From the NCBI GenBank assembly GCA_009760855.2, contig WPIO01000021.1, positions 1,334,501-1,398,500 of the forward strand: a stretch of DNA of 64,000 nucleotides, written 5' to 3'. Each line of letters starts with the position of its first letter. The stretch's first letter is position 1. The DNA is from Cristatella mucedo (lineage: Eukaryota; Bryozoa; Phylactolaemata; Cristatellidae). Positions 10,936-24,700 of this stretch are shown here, one piece after another. The notes beneath the pieces were generated by a model. The model was not told where the DNA came from and did no database searches. It was given only the letters and a program-made list of their open reading frames with translations. The translations under genes were made by a program, and so were the position numbers.

Positions 10936-13900
10936 CTGTAGCGCAGAGCAACGTGAAAGAGATGCCGGTGTGATAACTGAAGCACATTGTAGCACAAAGA
11001 ACAACCGTCTCTCATGACCTATTGTACACCTGCTGTACCCGTGATATTTAAGTCAAGGGAGGCATGTACAGTAACACTTACGACTTACAATGTGTACCAA
11101 ACCCTGCAAATGTACTAAGGCCCTCGGCAGCTAGTTTGATACTACAGGGGGAAACATAGCCAAGAAATGTGTGAGGGGTCTGAAAAGTGAACTTGCCTGA
11201 GCCCGCCAACTGTTTGGATACTGAAATGTGGCTGCATCCCTGCAAGCCCCATTAGATACATATCTAAACCTATGTGATGGGTGCATGAGTGCAACAGATA
11301 ACCAATAAACCTTATTTGAAGAGCATTCTATAAAGAATAGCCGTCAGCTGCTAGCAGGGATATATGTATCACCAGAAGCAGACAAGCATGCAACTTGATA
11401 AGGTACAATATAAACAGCCACGATCAGAGGAGGATGACAGAAGTGAATAAGATGACTACCGAATGGAGAGAGGCGGGCGGGCGGGCAGGCAGGCAGGCAG
11501 GCAGGCAGAGATATGGAGACAGAGAGATAATGAAAGCGAGATAGCAAAAAGAGGGAAGGGGTAAAAAAGAGTTGCTGTAAATTTGGGTGAGCCCCAAAAG
11601 CATGTGCTGCTACAGCATACCACCATGTATAAGCAGAGCCGCAAACAGTGCAAAGACCAAGTAGCACCAGTTCACGATGTAGTGTAAGCTTGCAGTGGCA
11701 ATAACGGATCGCCCACCGCAGGAATCGAACCCAAGACCTCGGGACCGAGGTCGTGAAAGCAACCACCTTACCTAGTGTGCCATCACGATCGAAGCATACG
11801 CCCTTACAAACCAACATGTGCCTAAGTGCAACTTCAGGACATGATCAAATCGGCAATCAATTAAACTGCCGTGACATGATAGTAATAATAATTATTATTA
11901 TACACTTGATAAAGTGCTCTTACAGAACTAAATCTGCTTCTAGGTACTTTACATTTGCTGCAAAGGAAGCACGATCGAATGGTTACCGGTAGCACGCTCA
12001 ATAAACATAGTTAGGGGTGACATGCACAGGATCGGAATGAAAGTATGGTTAGTGGCAGCATGCACAGTGTCAGCACACATAAGCACATAAAGGTCGAGTC
12101 ACATGGACATAGACAACGGTGTGAATAAAGCACAAGTAATAATTTATGCAGTTTACAGTGTCGTAAATATACATAGATCAAACGCTGCCAATTTGCAACT
12201 CAGACAATCAGAAGTGGCAAGGCTTGCGTCACAGGTGCCCAGTCAAGGTGGCAGTGTTCTGCAGTGACCTAATCACAGTGCCAGCATATGATCACGATTT
12301 GGAACAGTCTTACGCTAGCTGGTGCGGCACCGAGGACCTACGCACGATTCCAGTTGGCAGAGCACGGCCGATGCAACGGAACCACCGACTAACGTACCAG
12401 ACTGGGTGGCATATGGCTGTGGAGCGGCACCTCCTGCTGCATTTGCTGGTGCTGTGGTCACGTGTCCATACGGGCTGTATACCGGAACAGCATGAGGATA
12501 CTGTGCCGGTGCAGCAGCGGTCTGTGGGTATGACCCGTGCATAGCTGGAGTAGGGATTCCTCCTGCGGGCAGAGAAAAAAATCCTGGGTGTTGTGTGCTA
12601 CAGGTGGACATTACCTCATCCTGGCTGCTAGGCATGCCTGTTAAGATTTCAAGAGAAATCCAGCATCTTGGCAATAACGTAGCGCAGCCAGCAAAAGCAT
12701 GAAGACACGACCATCAGCCACGTGAGGCTAGGTCGGCTGTCTTGAGAGGGGGAGTTCAGCTATAGAGGCCGACAAAGACAAGTCTCCTCTTACTAATTTC
12801 ACTGCATACCCCATTCGCTTGCATAGCAAAATAATCATCTATTCGGCGAGACACGATTCAATCCAATTGCAATGTAATAAAGGTGCACTTATTATTCACT
12901 GCCAGTACCATGCGTGCCTTGGCAATCTGTTCTAGCTATCGCCTCTTAATACAACCTAGGTTTCATTATAACATATCCAAGAAGTTTACGACGATAAGTC
13001 TTTTGCATAGCACCCAGAGTGCAACGTAAAGGACAGCAGGACAGGTGCATCGTTAGGCTGAGGCTTAAACGATGATGCAGGTGGTCACAGAAGCCAGAAG
13101 CAAGTTCTAGACTTTAAGTGTATATGAACTGAAGGCTCAATCACCAAGTGATTTCAATTTAGCGTGAGGACGAGTAAGATGACTGTAAGGCGAGGAGCTG
13201 ATGGCGTTAGAGCACAATTGAAGAGCAAGAACGCGGAATATGTAGGCTAGTTAGTGCGAGCGAGTGAAGCAGTGCGCACCAGAAGGATGCTAGACAGGTA
13301 GCCAGGGAGCCTTAGAAGTGGCGCCTACAACGTTGACGACAGATAAGACGGCCAGCTAAGTTTCTCACCATTTGCTGATGTATAAGGGCCCAGGCTAGAA
13401 GTCCTGACTAAAGGGAATTGCAGTAACCTAGACCACTGCCATAAGCGCGTGAACTAGATTTACTGTCGTGCTCTGGCTTAATTAAGCTTTTAAACACTCG
13501 GCCCACATTTTGACATTGCTCCTCAGCTGAGAGCAGGCCGACTTGACAACGGAGGCAATGAGCTCATCCAATGAATGACAAGAGTGATGCTAAATTAAAC
13601 CAATCTCGAGGGTGAGGTCTTCAAACTTTTGGCTGACACTTGGTTGGCCAATAACTATCAGGTTGGTCTCGCCGTCATTAGCCTAGAACTCGTGAGCTGT
13701 AGGCTATGACTGGTGCTGTACACTCGTGCCTCCCTGTGCCTGTCGAATAAGTATGTATAATAGCTGTGTGTTAGCCACACGGGCTTGATACTTAAAGTTA
13801 TGCTCTTGATTGTTGCCGTGCTCTGCTAGTCTGTGCAAGTGCATATATCGGTGAAAGAACTACGATTTATTTGCAGTGCTTTGATTCATCAGCTTTACCA

Positions 13901-16900
13901 TGTTTTGTCACGTGTCTGTAAGGACTAGCAACAATTATGTGGGCTGTGATTGTGCCAAAAGACTAGGTTCATAAGCTGCTTGTCTACGATCGGCTGCTCT
14001 CCTCCCAGCCACAATAACAGGACCAACGAGATGTGAGTAGCTTGAATGAAATTCACGAGTCAAATTCTCAGGTTCAGCCTGGATAGCCTTGTGTGATTGC
14101 TCTCCTAGGCAACAAATACCGGAAGTAGGTCCCGAGAAAATTATTTAGAGGCTTGAGCACTACTATATATACGATCCCTGGCAGCAGCAAAAGACAAGTT
14201 CAGTTGATCGGTCCATGCTAACTACTAGGAAAGGTCAGCCGATGCACTATTGCTGCAAACGGTCAGCCGATGTATGATCCCGACCGTCATCAGTGGCTGA
14301 ACAGAAGAAGAGAACACAGGAGAGCTACTGAACACAGGAGAGCTACAGAAAATTTGACTACCGAAACCGAGGGACAGCACAGGGTACTGAAGGCATCAGC
14401 AAGAGCTAGAAATGCTAAAAAAAATGCTAGCTGATTTAGCAGCCTCTTTTTGTATAGCGACGGAAGAGCTTTTACGGCTACCACCGCTGCTTGCAGTGGC
14501 GATAAAAGATCGCCCACCGCAGGATTCGAACCCACGACATCGGGACCAAGGTCGTGAAGAGCAACTGCCTTACCTAGTGAGCCATTACGGCTCACCATCT
14601 GACAGCATGTTCCTTGGTCTCATTCAGGCTTACCTTGGACTGGGTACAGCTTGCCTGCTCCCGGCGACTGCTGATAAAGCTGCTGCTGATACTGCTGTTG
14701 CTGCTGCTGCTGCTGCTGATATAGCTGCTGCTGTTGCACAATCTGCTGATTCGGGGTCGTCGTCGTCAAGTAGACACCACTGACTGGTTGCTGGAGGACA
14801 ATGCCAGCCTACAGACAACCAAAGGTAAAATGAATAAATAAATACAAGCTGATTGCAGTGCTGTAACAGCCACTGGCCCTACAGCACAGCAAGCAGCAGC
14901 ACAGCACGTAGCCTTGACTGACGATTTTCACAAGCTCAGCTAGTATGTCATAGCACGTGGCACCTAACCATGGCAGCAGATAGATGTCATAGCACGAGCA
15001 CGAATGCCCACCCACTAACACAGTCCCAACCCCACAATAAGCCCTCACAAATATTGAATAAGGGCACGTGTGCACGAACATTGTACATTCGTGCAAGCAC
15101 ATCGAAACGCATGAATTCTTGACAGCACACCTCATTCGATGGGCTGCAAATGCACGGCCGAGAATCTCCCAAAGCCTGTGTACTCTCAGACTCTGCGGAC
15201 TCTCGTGCTCCCTAGGCAGCATGGGAGTCTGCAGGGCACTCCGGAAAAAGTGCACGACAAAAGTGCAGAACGCTAGCAGCCCTGACAAATGAGCACTCGA
15301 CAAAGCTCTCACCTACAAAAACAGTTTTTTTCAAGTATATCTGATTTAATTGATTTAACCGACTTGTCTTCGAAATCAATTACTATTAAATCAAACAGAA
15401 ACAAATATTACATTGTACGGCTGGTGTGCAAGTAATAATAGTATGTCCAGTGTTGTACTAATTAATTATGGGAACTCTGAATCCGGCAAATGTGTCAGAT
15501 TTTGAGAAAGCCGATCCAAATGCTCGATGAATCATCTTTACGGGAGTGCAGCTAGTGGATGTTTGCTTGATCTTGCACATAATCTTTGGGGCAAGGAACA
15601 ATATTTCGGACTTACGATAGAATACCGTGTCGACGAAAATCTAGACGAAAATCTGCAAGTGCACATCAAGAATAATATTAGCTCTGAGGTTAGTTCCTGT
15701 AACGGACGCTCATGCTGCTTTCTACGAATTTGCCGATGTCTAACGTCCTCTAATGGCACCACTGATCAACTAATGGGAAGACATATACATTGACAGACAG
15801 CTGCCAGATCGACCGGCAAATTCGAGGTTTAATTTGCAATTGTGAATTTATGAAGTCCCGTGAATAACTTCGACAGAGCTGTCATTTCCAAAATAAGTGT
15901 TTCACAGCTGCGGTTTGCAAAATGTACAAAATGTACAAAATGTACAAAAAACCGGACCGAATTTCACGGTATAGCGCATGGGCTTTCTCACCCTATGCCC
16001 TCCAATTGCCGAACCAGCCTCCTTACCCATTCCAGTGGTGATGCAGCTGCCATTTCCATAATAGTAAAACTACGATTTTGATGCTTCACTGTTGATAACA
16101 AATGTTTTGGGATATCCATTTAATTTCGCATCATTGGGCGACGTGTTCTCTTGCTTTGGCCTCTTATTGCCCGGGCCGTCTGAGGCCATAGCGATATAAT
16201 TCGTTAGCAATATCACAAAAAATTTGCTGGGAAAACCAGGAACACCGTTTTCCATATTAAGCAATCGAAACCTCAGTTCGACGACACCTATAGGGGCAAT
16301 AGTAGCTGTATCGAAGTTCAAAAATTCAGAGCAAGCTGAGACGTTAGAGGCCATTGCATGCGAGCTTGAAATAGTTATATCATGAACTTTCGGCCCACTG
16401 GTATAGGTGCTTTTCCTGACCAAGATATGGCTGAGGTCATGGGCTCCAGCCCTGTGGCATATGTAAAGTGTCTGAATAGATATTAAGTTCTCTTAGGGTG
16501 CTATACACATTAATTATAAAACATGATACCCGAAGCACTGTTTCCTATAACATGAGACAAAAAAGCAGTTGGTCACTGCTTATTGTACAAATGGCAGCTG
16601 TATAGCAATTCAAATAGGTACTGGGGCTGGCTGGTCCGGAGTATTCGAGGTAATAGCACGAGAATGTCCATGCACCATGCCATACAATTTGGTTGGTTAA
16701 CTCCAAACACTATTTCCTATAAAGCAAAATCAAAACCGAAGTTGAGTTAAGCCTAATATGGAAATGGCAATTGTATGGCAGTTCGAAAATGCACGGCTGC
16801 TCAGACCATTGGAGGCCATGCATTAGAACTAGCAGATGCACGATTGCACACAGATTTTTAATGTGAACCTGCATCACCATTTTCCATAACTTGGGATCAA

Positions 16901-18274
16901 AACCAGTTGCACAAGTTTTTAGTAGAACTGGCCGCTGTATCGCTGTTCCTGTGCGTAAATAAGCTGGCTGACTCTATTTGAGGCCGTAGGACGAGAACCA
17001 GCAATCCCAATTGCTTTGGTAAGTAAACCTGTAACACCACCATTCCGTATAATTTTGAATCAAATCCAAAGTGTCCTGACTATTATTGTAGAAATGGTAG
17101 CCGTATGACACTGCAGTGAAGTTATTCGTGGGAGCCGAACGTTTGTGCTCAAAACATCAACAACATACCTCTGAGTCCTAAATTACTCTCAAGGAAATAT
17201 TTTCAGCCTGAACATCTAATAAACAAATATGCTAACATTAATATATTAGACTATAATAACTTTCTAAATAATTATACCATTGCAAAATATATTTAAAAGC
17301 TGGCATTAACTAAAAAGTGAAACGAGTTATATTACGTATGTATTTTCTCTAGTAAAATACTCTAATTATAAATATCTATTTAAACCAGCATTCTTTATAA
17401 TTAGTTTTATTGAGCTTTTGTCGCACATGCTTATGTCGTTGTGAACTTTTGTTGAGTTAACAGTGCGAAGTGATGAAAGGGCAAAAATCCAGATAGAGAG
17501 CCATCTAGTAAATCCCGACTAGACAGGTCTAAAGTCATGCTATGATTGCACACTTAGTTAAGCAACCCCCAGATAAGCACACACACAAGCTAATAGTTGG
17601 CTTTGCTACAGCATCGGTTCACATACAACACTTCAGTTTACAGCTCTCCAAGAGAACTTACACTCTATCCAGGCTCTTTCATGAGCTCCAGGGCTCGAGC
17701 CCAAGACCCTACTCGTTTAAGGGAAGCACATTACCTCAGGGCCAAACTAGGGTGGCTCACATGACATCGTATACTCATACCAAGGCACCGAGCAGTAATC
17801 TTTCATTCTATGGCTCCAGCCTATCTCTCAGATATACTCCCCCATCAGGCCAAGCTTCGTACCACCCACTTTTCGGAATCCAACAGTCTAGAAATACCTC
17901 GTACAAACCTCAAATCCTTTGGAGACCGTGCATTTAGTTCCTATGCTCCCAAAGCCTGGAACTCCCTCCCGATCTGCGTCAGAAAATCCCCTGACCTGAC
18001 AACATTTAAAAGGAACCTAAAAACACACCTATTTAGGACAGCATTTAGTGGGTCCCTGTGATTCGTCCTTGATGTGCTTATGCGTGCTGACACTGTGCAT
18101 GCTGCCACTAACCACATTTGCATGCTGACCCTGTGCATGTCACCCCTAATCATGTTATTAATTTTGTTTGTTTTTCAAGCATGATTTTACTTACCATTTA
18201 ATTGCATTTCCCTTTGCAGCAAATGTAAAGCACCTAGAAAGAGATTAAGTTCTCTGTGGGCGCTTTATCAAGTA

Positions 18275-18315
<41 letters not shown>

Positions 18316-18569
18316 TGAAGAACACACGATCAGAACAACTGCACATGGGCTGAATGCATAAGCATAGGCAAATATGTAGCATAGGCACGCTCTTGAACAT
18401 CGTACAGATTGCATACCAACGTCTCATGAAGCTGCAGATGAAATTGAGCTTAGTGATTGAGCTTAGTGATGAAGCCACCGGAGGCACCAACAAGTGACTC
18501 TGGCTAGCGTCCATGGGAAGTGGTCGCTGCCTCGTTGAATGCAGAGATGCATGGGCAGCATCATGGCAT

Positions 18570-18657
<88 letters not shown>

Positions 18658-18670
18658 CATACATACATAT

Positions 18671-18755
<85 letters not shown>

Positions 18756-21700
18756 ATAGCATATATTATGTAGCATAATTAGCAGCAGGGATGTAACTCC
18801 TGGCTCAGCTAGCATCCAGTCACTGCAGCCCTGATGCCTAGCCCCCCCCCGGCTTAACTAGGGCGCAGCTTGACCGGGCATGCAGCTCCATACAGGCATG
18901 CACACGTTTGACAGGCTCGAGTACTAACTAGCACTTTCGAATACGTACTGTCTCTCCTTTAGGCTTAAGTTCGACAGGGTCCCGGATGCTAAGAAATTGT
19001 CTGGTAGCTGCTACAGGCTGTCTCTATCGCGACCGAAGTGCAAGGCACGGGATTTAGCAAACATAGAAAGGCTTGAGAGCAATGATTGAAGGGTGCGAGT
19101 TTTGCCGACGGCACAACTGTCAAATGCTCTAACGCAATAGTGAGGCTCAGCTGCACACACGGTGTGCATTGTTTAATTTTGGGCATCCCATTAGCTGTCG
19201 GATTCCTCTGCTTGGTGTCTCTTCCTCCTAGCAAGCTAAGACTAACAATGGCGTGCCGACAAACTAATTCTACGACGATTCATTGAGTATGAGTGATCTT
19301 TCTTGTTGGCAAGGGGGCATTGCATGTCCACATAGTGACAGCAGTGGCAGCAGCTCGAGCAGCGGCTACTGCAAGCCAAGTTCCCCTCGAATTTAGAAAG
19401 CAGGCTTACTGCAAGTCAAGTCACGGCTCGTTACAAAAAAAGTTCTCCAATACTGTACCAACAGGTTTTCCGGCTGGCCGAGCATCAGCTACTGACAGCC
19501 AGGAGACACTTCAGCAGCACACACGCAGCCCAACTTAAAATAGATAGTGCTTGTATGCGTGTCTCACGACTGCCTTCACCAGTGACTGGCTGCGAGTTGA
19601 AACTACTCGGGTGTTGCAACTAATTGCACGAACAGCAGCAAATTGCACCCACCTAGCCTCTCTCTCAAACTCGGGTTCGTTGACTCCATTAATGATATCG
19701 AACGAATGCATTCGTATAAGAGAGATATTTGCAACCAATGCTTGCAACGAACACAAACAGGATTCTACAATATGATGAGCAATATTCTGATGACTCGAAG
19801 TCCCTGCCCTATTCGGACTCCTCTGCCTTCGACTCATCGCAAGCAGACGATTTCTGCCACTCTTTGACGACTGGTTTGCTTCGGCTTTGCCATACTCTTC
19901 CCATGAGGCAAGCGCATGACGCAGGTGCCACGGACCAAGCCAAGTGGCACGGCCGCTCGCTTGCTGCTTGATGGTTTATCTGCACACTGCGAGTGCTGGC
20001 TAGGTGTAACATCAAAAACAAGGTAAAGGCAGCAGTGCCGCTGCCTAAGCCAGAAGCATCGCGACACGTGGAGATAAATGCAGAGCGTGCCAGCAAGTTG
20101 GCATCGAGCTACAGGGTCGCAATTAGCTGTGCACCCAGCAATGGTAGGGGTCTGTGCACTGGGACAACAACGGATGCTGGCATCAGCTAAAGGCAGACCA
20201 CGGAGGGCGGATCTCATGCACTCCCCACCTTACAATCCTCTCGTGCACAGACTTACGGCCTACCTAGTCTCTATTTCATGCATTACATCACACAATAACG
20301 GGTTTGGGCTCCCTTGCTCGGAAGACTGCTAGATGAAGATTAGCATGTTTCTCCCTCAATGACCGTATCAAGCACAAGCATGAACCAAAGAGCTAAACCT
20401 CTCTTCTCCTCCCCCGTGCCGCCTGGGCATTGACATGCATGATTGAGTTATGATGCTCGTGCAAGTATGGCGGCCTTGCAAGCATGCAGTGACCTGGCAT
20501 GTGACTCTATTTCATAGGTCGTGGGTACAACTGCCGACCATTTCTGTCTAGCACTCACTCGGAGATATTTTTATTTTTCTTGGCACTATGCAAACTCTCG
20601 GCTGACTGTTCAGCTGCACATACAAATGGCAGTGTCTAGGTCGCAGCCCGGGTGGAATTCTGACTGCTACTAGAGCAGCAAGTACGATCCGGTCTCTCCA
20701 GCACGGCAAGTCTGGATTGCGTGACCACATGCATGCATGCACGCATCGAGTTCGAAGCAGAGCTTAGCGAGCATTGAAGTCGCGCTAAATCGAGAATGCA
20801 TTGCACAAGAAACAAGCCGAAACATTTATAGCTGAACAACACTCACGTTGCTACGGCAGCATGAGCACACCGCATTGCAGCAGAAGGCTGACGATGTCAC
20901 GGCCACTATGAACTCAATTACTGCTAGCGCCACCACGAAGCCATCCATGGTGGCCATGTCTGAGTAGAGCTTCTGCAAAAAAAACGTGAGGCCTGTGCAG
21001 GCAGGAAGGCCTGTGCATGCACACAGTCAGGCACACACTCAGGAGGCAGGAAGAGCTCAGCTGCCGGCACATGCCCTCAAGGTCGACCCAGCTGTCACAT
21101 GCCGGCACGAAAGGAATAGGAAAGGCTCTCCTACCCAGGAGTAACAAAAGGAGCTGGTAGGCCATTGTAGGGCGCCCCTAGGCAACAGCAAAAGTATGAT
21201 GTAGCTGAAGCACGAGCACAGTTGACAAAGTTAACAAGCAGCAAACAAGTAGAAGCAAGAGATTTTAGCAGACGAACTGACAGAGTCGTCTGCAGGAGAG
21301 TGCTGTCTATGACGGCTCGTCTTGCCTGCCAAAGCAATGCCAGCCACGAGGATGCTCCAATCTAAGCAAGGAGAGAATTTGAGCAAGTATCACAATACAT
21401 GTGCTACTATGCTAAGGAGGTCTCAACAGTATCTTCTAAAATTCGATTATGTTGGTACATCGAACAAGTGAAAAGTGCCGACATTTTCAGACAAATGCTA
21501 ATGAGCCGAAATCGGCATTATGATGCAGCAGTGCATTTTTTATAGAGACTGCAACTGAGGGGCTCATAACACTAGTAAATGGAGTAGTGAAAAGCTGGCA
21601 TGTGTTGGTACATACATAAAATTCCCTCTGTGGCCCTTAATTAAGTATGCAGCCCAGATGCTGCATACTTATGTGGCACTTAGGATTGGAGAGCCTCATC

Positions 21701-24700
21701 TCTTTGGTATGATAATCAATAACAAGCCTGGCAGAGAATGCTAAACGTACCAAAGAACTAAATAAAACTAAGGGCTAGCACTGCCTTACTTAAAATAAAT
21801 TATCTGTGACGAGGGCCTGATGCCTCTGCAGCAAACAGCACGTTCACATCAATTACCAATGCATGGTCTGCGCACTAATAACAGGCTCTATAAGGCAAAC
21901 ATTCGAGGCAGATCTCACGAGTTAAACAGCCCCTTTCATACTCAGTCTTTCGACGTTCACAGCCTGAATTACCATGCTGGGGGTGAGTTTCCCAGCTAGG
22001 AAGGCTGTATGATGAAGCTGAGAATGCTTCTACTTAATGGAAGTGTCTTGGCACAACCAATTAACAGAAAAATCGATCAAAAGTGCAGTAAACTAGACTT
22101 CCCTCCTAATAAATTGGCAGTGCAACCGGGCAGCGCCATAGCCGATTACTAGTAACATGATTCGTGTTGGTTTATCAGCACATTTCGTTCCCTTTCACTG
22201 CCTCATCTTTGTCGAACCGTCGAAAAGGACGGATGCAGCGACCAACTCTATTCTTCGTTTGGAATCGGTTAGTGGTATAGCCACATGACATAACTCAAAC
22301 AATGCTTTTGCACGAAAACATTTCCATGACGTGGCCATCACGAGTCATCTGTTGGGCAAATGCTTCTAGCAAGGCAGCGGGTTTGAAATCTGCTCATCAA
22401 TGTCATTCCACACTTTTAATTGATGTTAGTCTAAGAAAGGAACTGTAAGCGAGGCTGTAGCCACTAGGCAAAGTCCGGACAAGGTTGTGTTGCTTCGAGG
22501 ATGGTTACAAAGAATGGAGAATTAGCAGGGCAGAGCATAGCTGGCAGGCAATGCCATTAACACACCATAGCCCCAGCACGGTCCGATAAGCATACGGTAA
22601 AAATTGGCAGCAACATACAGACAGCACTCACGTCGGTGCATGGCGCCGGGTTATAACCAATCCCCCGGCTGATAACCCATTCTTGGCATGTTCTTATCAT
22701 GGTCAGGTCAGAGACAGCAAAACCAAGAAGAGTCCAGACGGCGAGCGAAGAAATTATGTTAAAAACCATAAAAGCTACGATCTGAAAGGAGGCAAAGAGC
22801 AGTGAGTGCACCAAACACTCCTCGCAGCACAGAACGCAGCCACGAAGGCCACGATAACAGTAACGCAGCAATACAGGTTATCACCAGCAGGAGCACTGGT
22901 TGTGGCAGTATCAAAATCTCTCCAGCTGCTGCCGTGGCAGCTTCGAAAATGCCAGTAATTCAGCCACACCACAGCTACTCGCTGATGAGCTACTGTTTGA
23001 GTGTGAGTACACGGCATCACAGCATGTCCTGAAATGCAGGCCGGAAAGAAACACGCCCTCGCATCAACCAGAAAGTGTATCCATGCAAGTGCTGAGAAAG
23101 TGGCTTGCTAACTACGAGTGGCTACAAACAGTTCTATAAGAAAATGAAAAGCAAAACTCTCCCGGCTATATGTAAAAGAGGCTAACAGCCACAAGGCTCA
23201 CGATTAAAACAGTAATAATAATAATGTAAGAAGACATTAAGGTAGCATCTCCGTTTTAACACGAACGAAATCTCTTTATAGGCACGTTTCCTATGCTGGA
23301 AAGGAAGCATTTCAACGAATTAGCTACAGTGTGGTACAATGTGAACACACATAATCAGTTGTTTTTTGCTACTTTTTAAATGCCATCAAGTCAGGGGATA
23401 TCATGACGAAAGTCAGGAGTGCATTTCGGGATTTCTTCGGAGCATACGAACAGAAGGCACGGTCTCCAAACGATTCAAATTTGGATAGAGGCACAGCAAA
23501 ACGACTTAAATCAGAAGTGCTGGTAAAATGATGCAAAGCCTGACAAGGAAGTATTTCGACTAGCAATGACCGATTGAGCGATAGCACCTGATAAGTCAAT
23601 ATACAGATTGGTGGTGAGCTAGCGCCAGCCAACAAGAAGTGATGAAATGTAGCAGTTACAACGCTCATGACAGAAAAGCCAGGCTGCCAAGTTTTGCAAC
23701 AACTGAAGCGTCTTATTGCACAGGCAAAATACCTGCGAGTAGTAAGTTACTTAGGTCTAGACAGGATGTCACACATTCATGACCCAGCTTTGCCGTGTTA
23801 TCTATCTATGTCTAAGCTGGCCCAAATTCTTGCAGTGGTTCTTAGCTTATAGTAAGCAGACTTGAAAGTGAAGCAAATGTGAGCATCAAGTGAAAAGTCA
23901 CTTTAAAACAGGTTATCGGACTGCATGTACACACAACACACAATATCTGGCCAAGCCCATTCTGAGAATTAGGTTTTCCAATTGACCATAACAAATAATC
24001 TGGTTTTATCGTCATTTAATTTAAAAAGGTTTGCTGCCGTCCAAGTGCTGATGCCAGCAATACATGTACCAAGGGAGTTAAGAGTTTGTCACACAAGAAG
24101 GCAGGGAGTGATCAAAGCACAGCTACAGCTGGGTTTCATTAACATAAAAGCAAAAGCCTAGATTGTGCTTGGCGATTAATTGTCAAGATGGAGTTTAAAT
24201 TGTGAAAAGAAGCAGATCAACCAAGTCCTGGGGTACTCTGCAGTTAGATGGTTCCCTGGATGATCAGTGCCTGTGGACATCATTTTTTTTAGTCTCCCAT
24301 TAATATATGACCTCAAGCATTGCAGTGCAGTGCAGTGATGCCCAAGCAAGACCAGAGACGCTCGATAAGGACATAGGGTGATCAATAGTATAAATTACTG
24401 ACGAAAGATCAAGCAAAACAAGCAGAGAGACTTCACCAAAGTCTGCATGCCAGAGAAGGTCGGTATACAACCAAAGCAATGACTCTCGAGTGATTAGCTC
24501 TATAACCAGACTAGAACTTGCTAAGTTAGACGTTTCAATATACAAGTTTAGCTGGTCTGCCACTACTCGTTTCAGTGTTTCTGACAGAAATGGCAATGGG
24601 GAGAGTGGGCAGGCATTGTTTAGGTTCTTCTGGCCCAATTTTGCTTCCTCAATGAGTGGCCTAACAACAGCCTTATTAAAAGGCTGTTGCACAACACTGG

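Noticed and set aside
11344-11817. 157-codon minus-strand frame with a Leu/Pro/Ala run
   Set aside because: It spans a GGCA microsatellite and the head of a SINE.
14425-14598. tRNA gene
   Set aside because: Box A and B are present but no complete cloverleaf is seen, and the sequence continues into a repeated tail shared by five loci.
14412-14783. 123-codon plus-strand frame with an Ala run
   Set aside because: Antisense shadow of the SINE and of gene 1's poly-Q exon (CAG read as GCT).
15870-17125. Centromeric satellite
   Set aside because: The ~168-bp period is satellite-like, but units are few, diverged, orientation-switched and tied to MULE sequence at both loci.
18463-18815. Several open frames of 80-100 codons on both strands
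   Set aside because: They are translations of TA and CA microsatellites (Tyr/Ile, His/Thr, Cys/Val runs).
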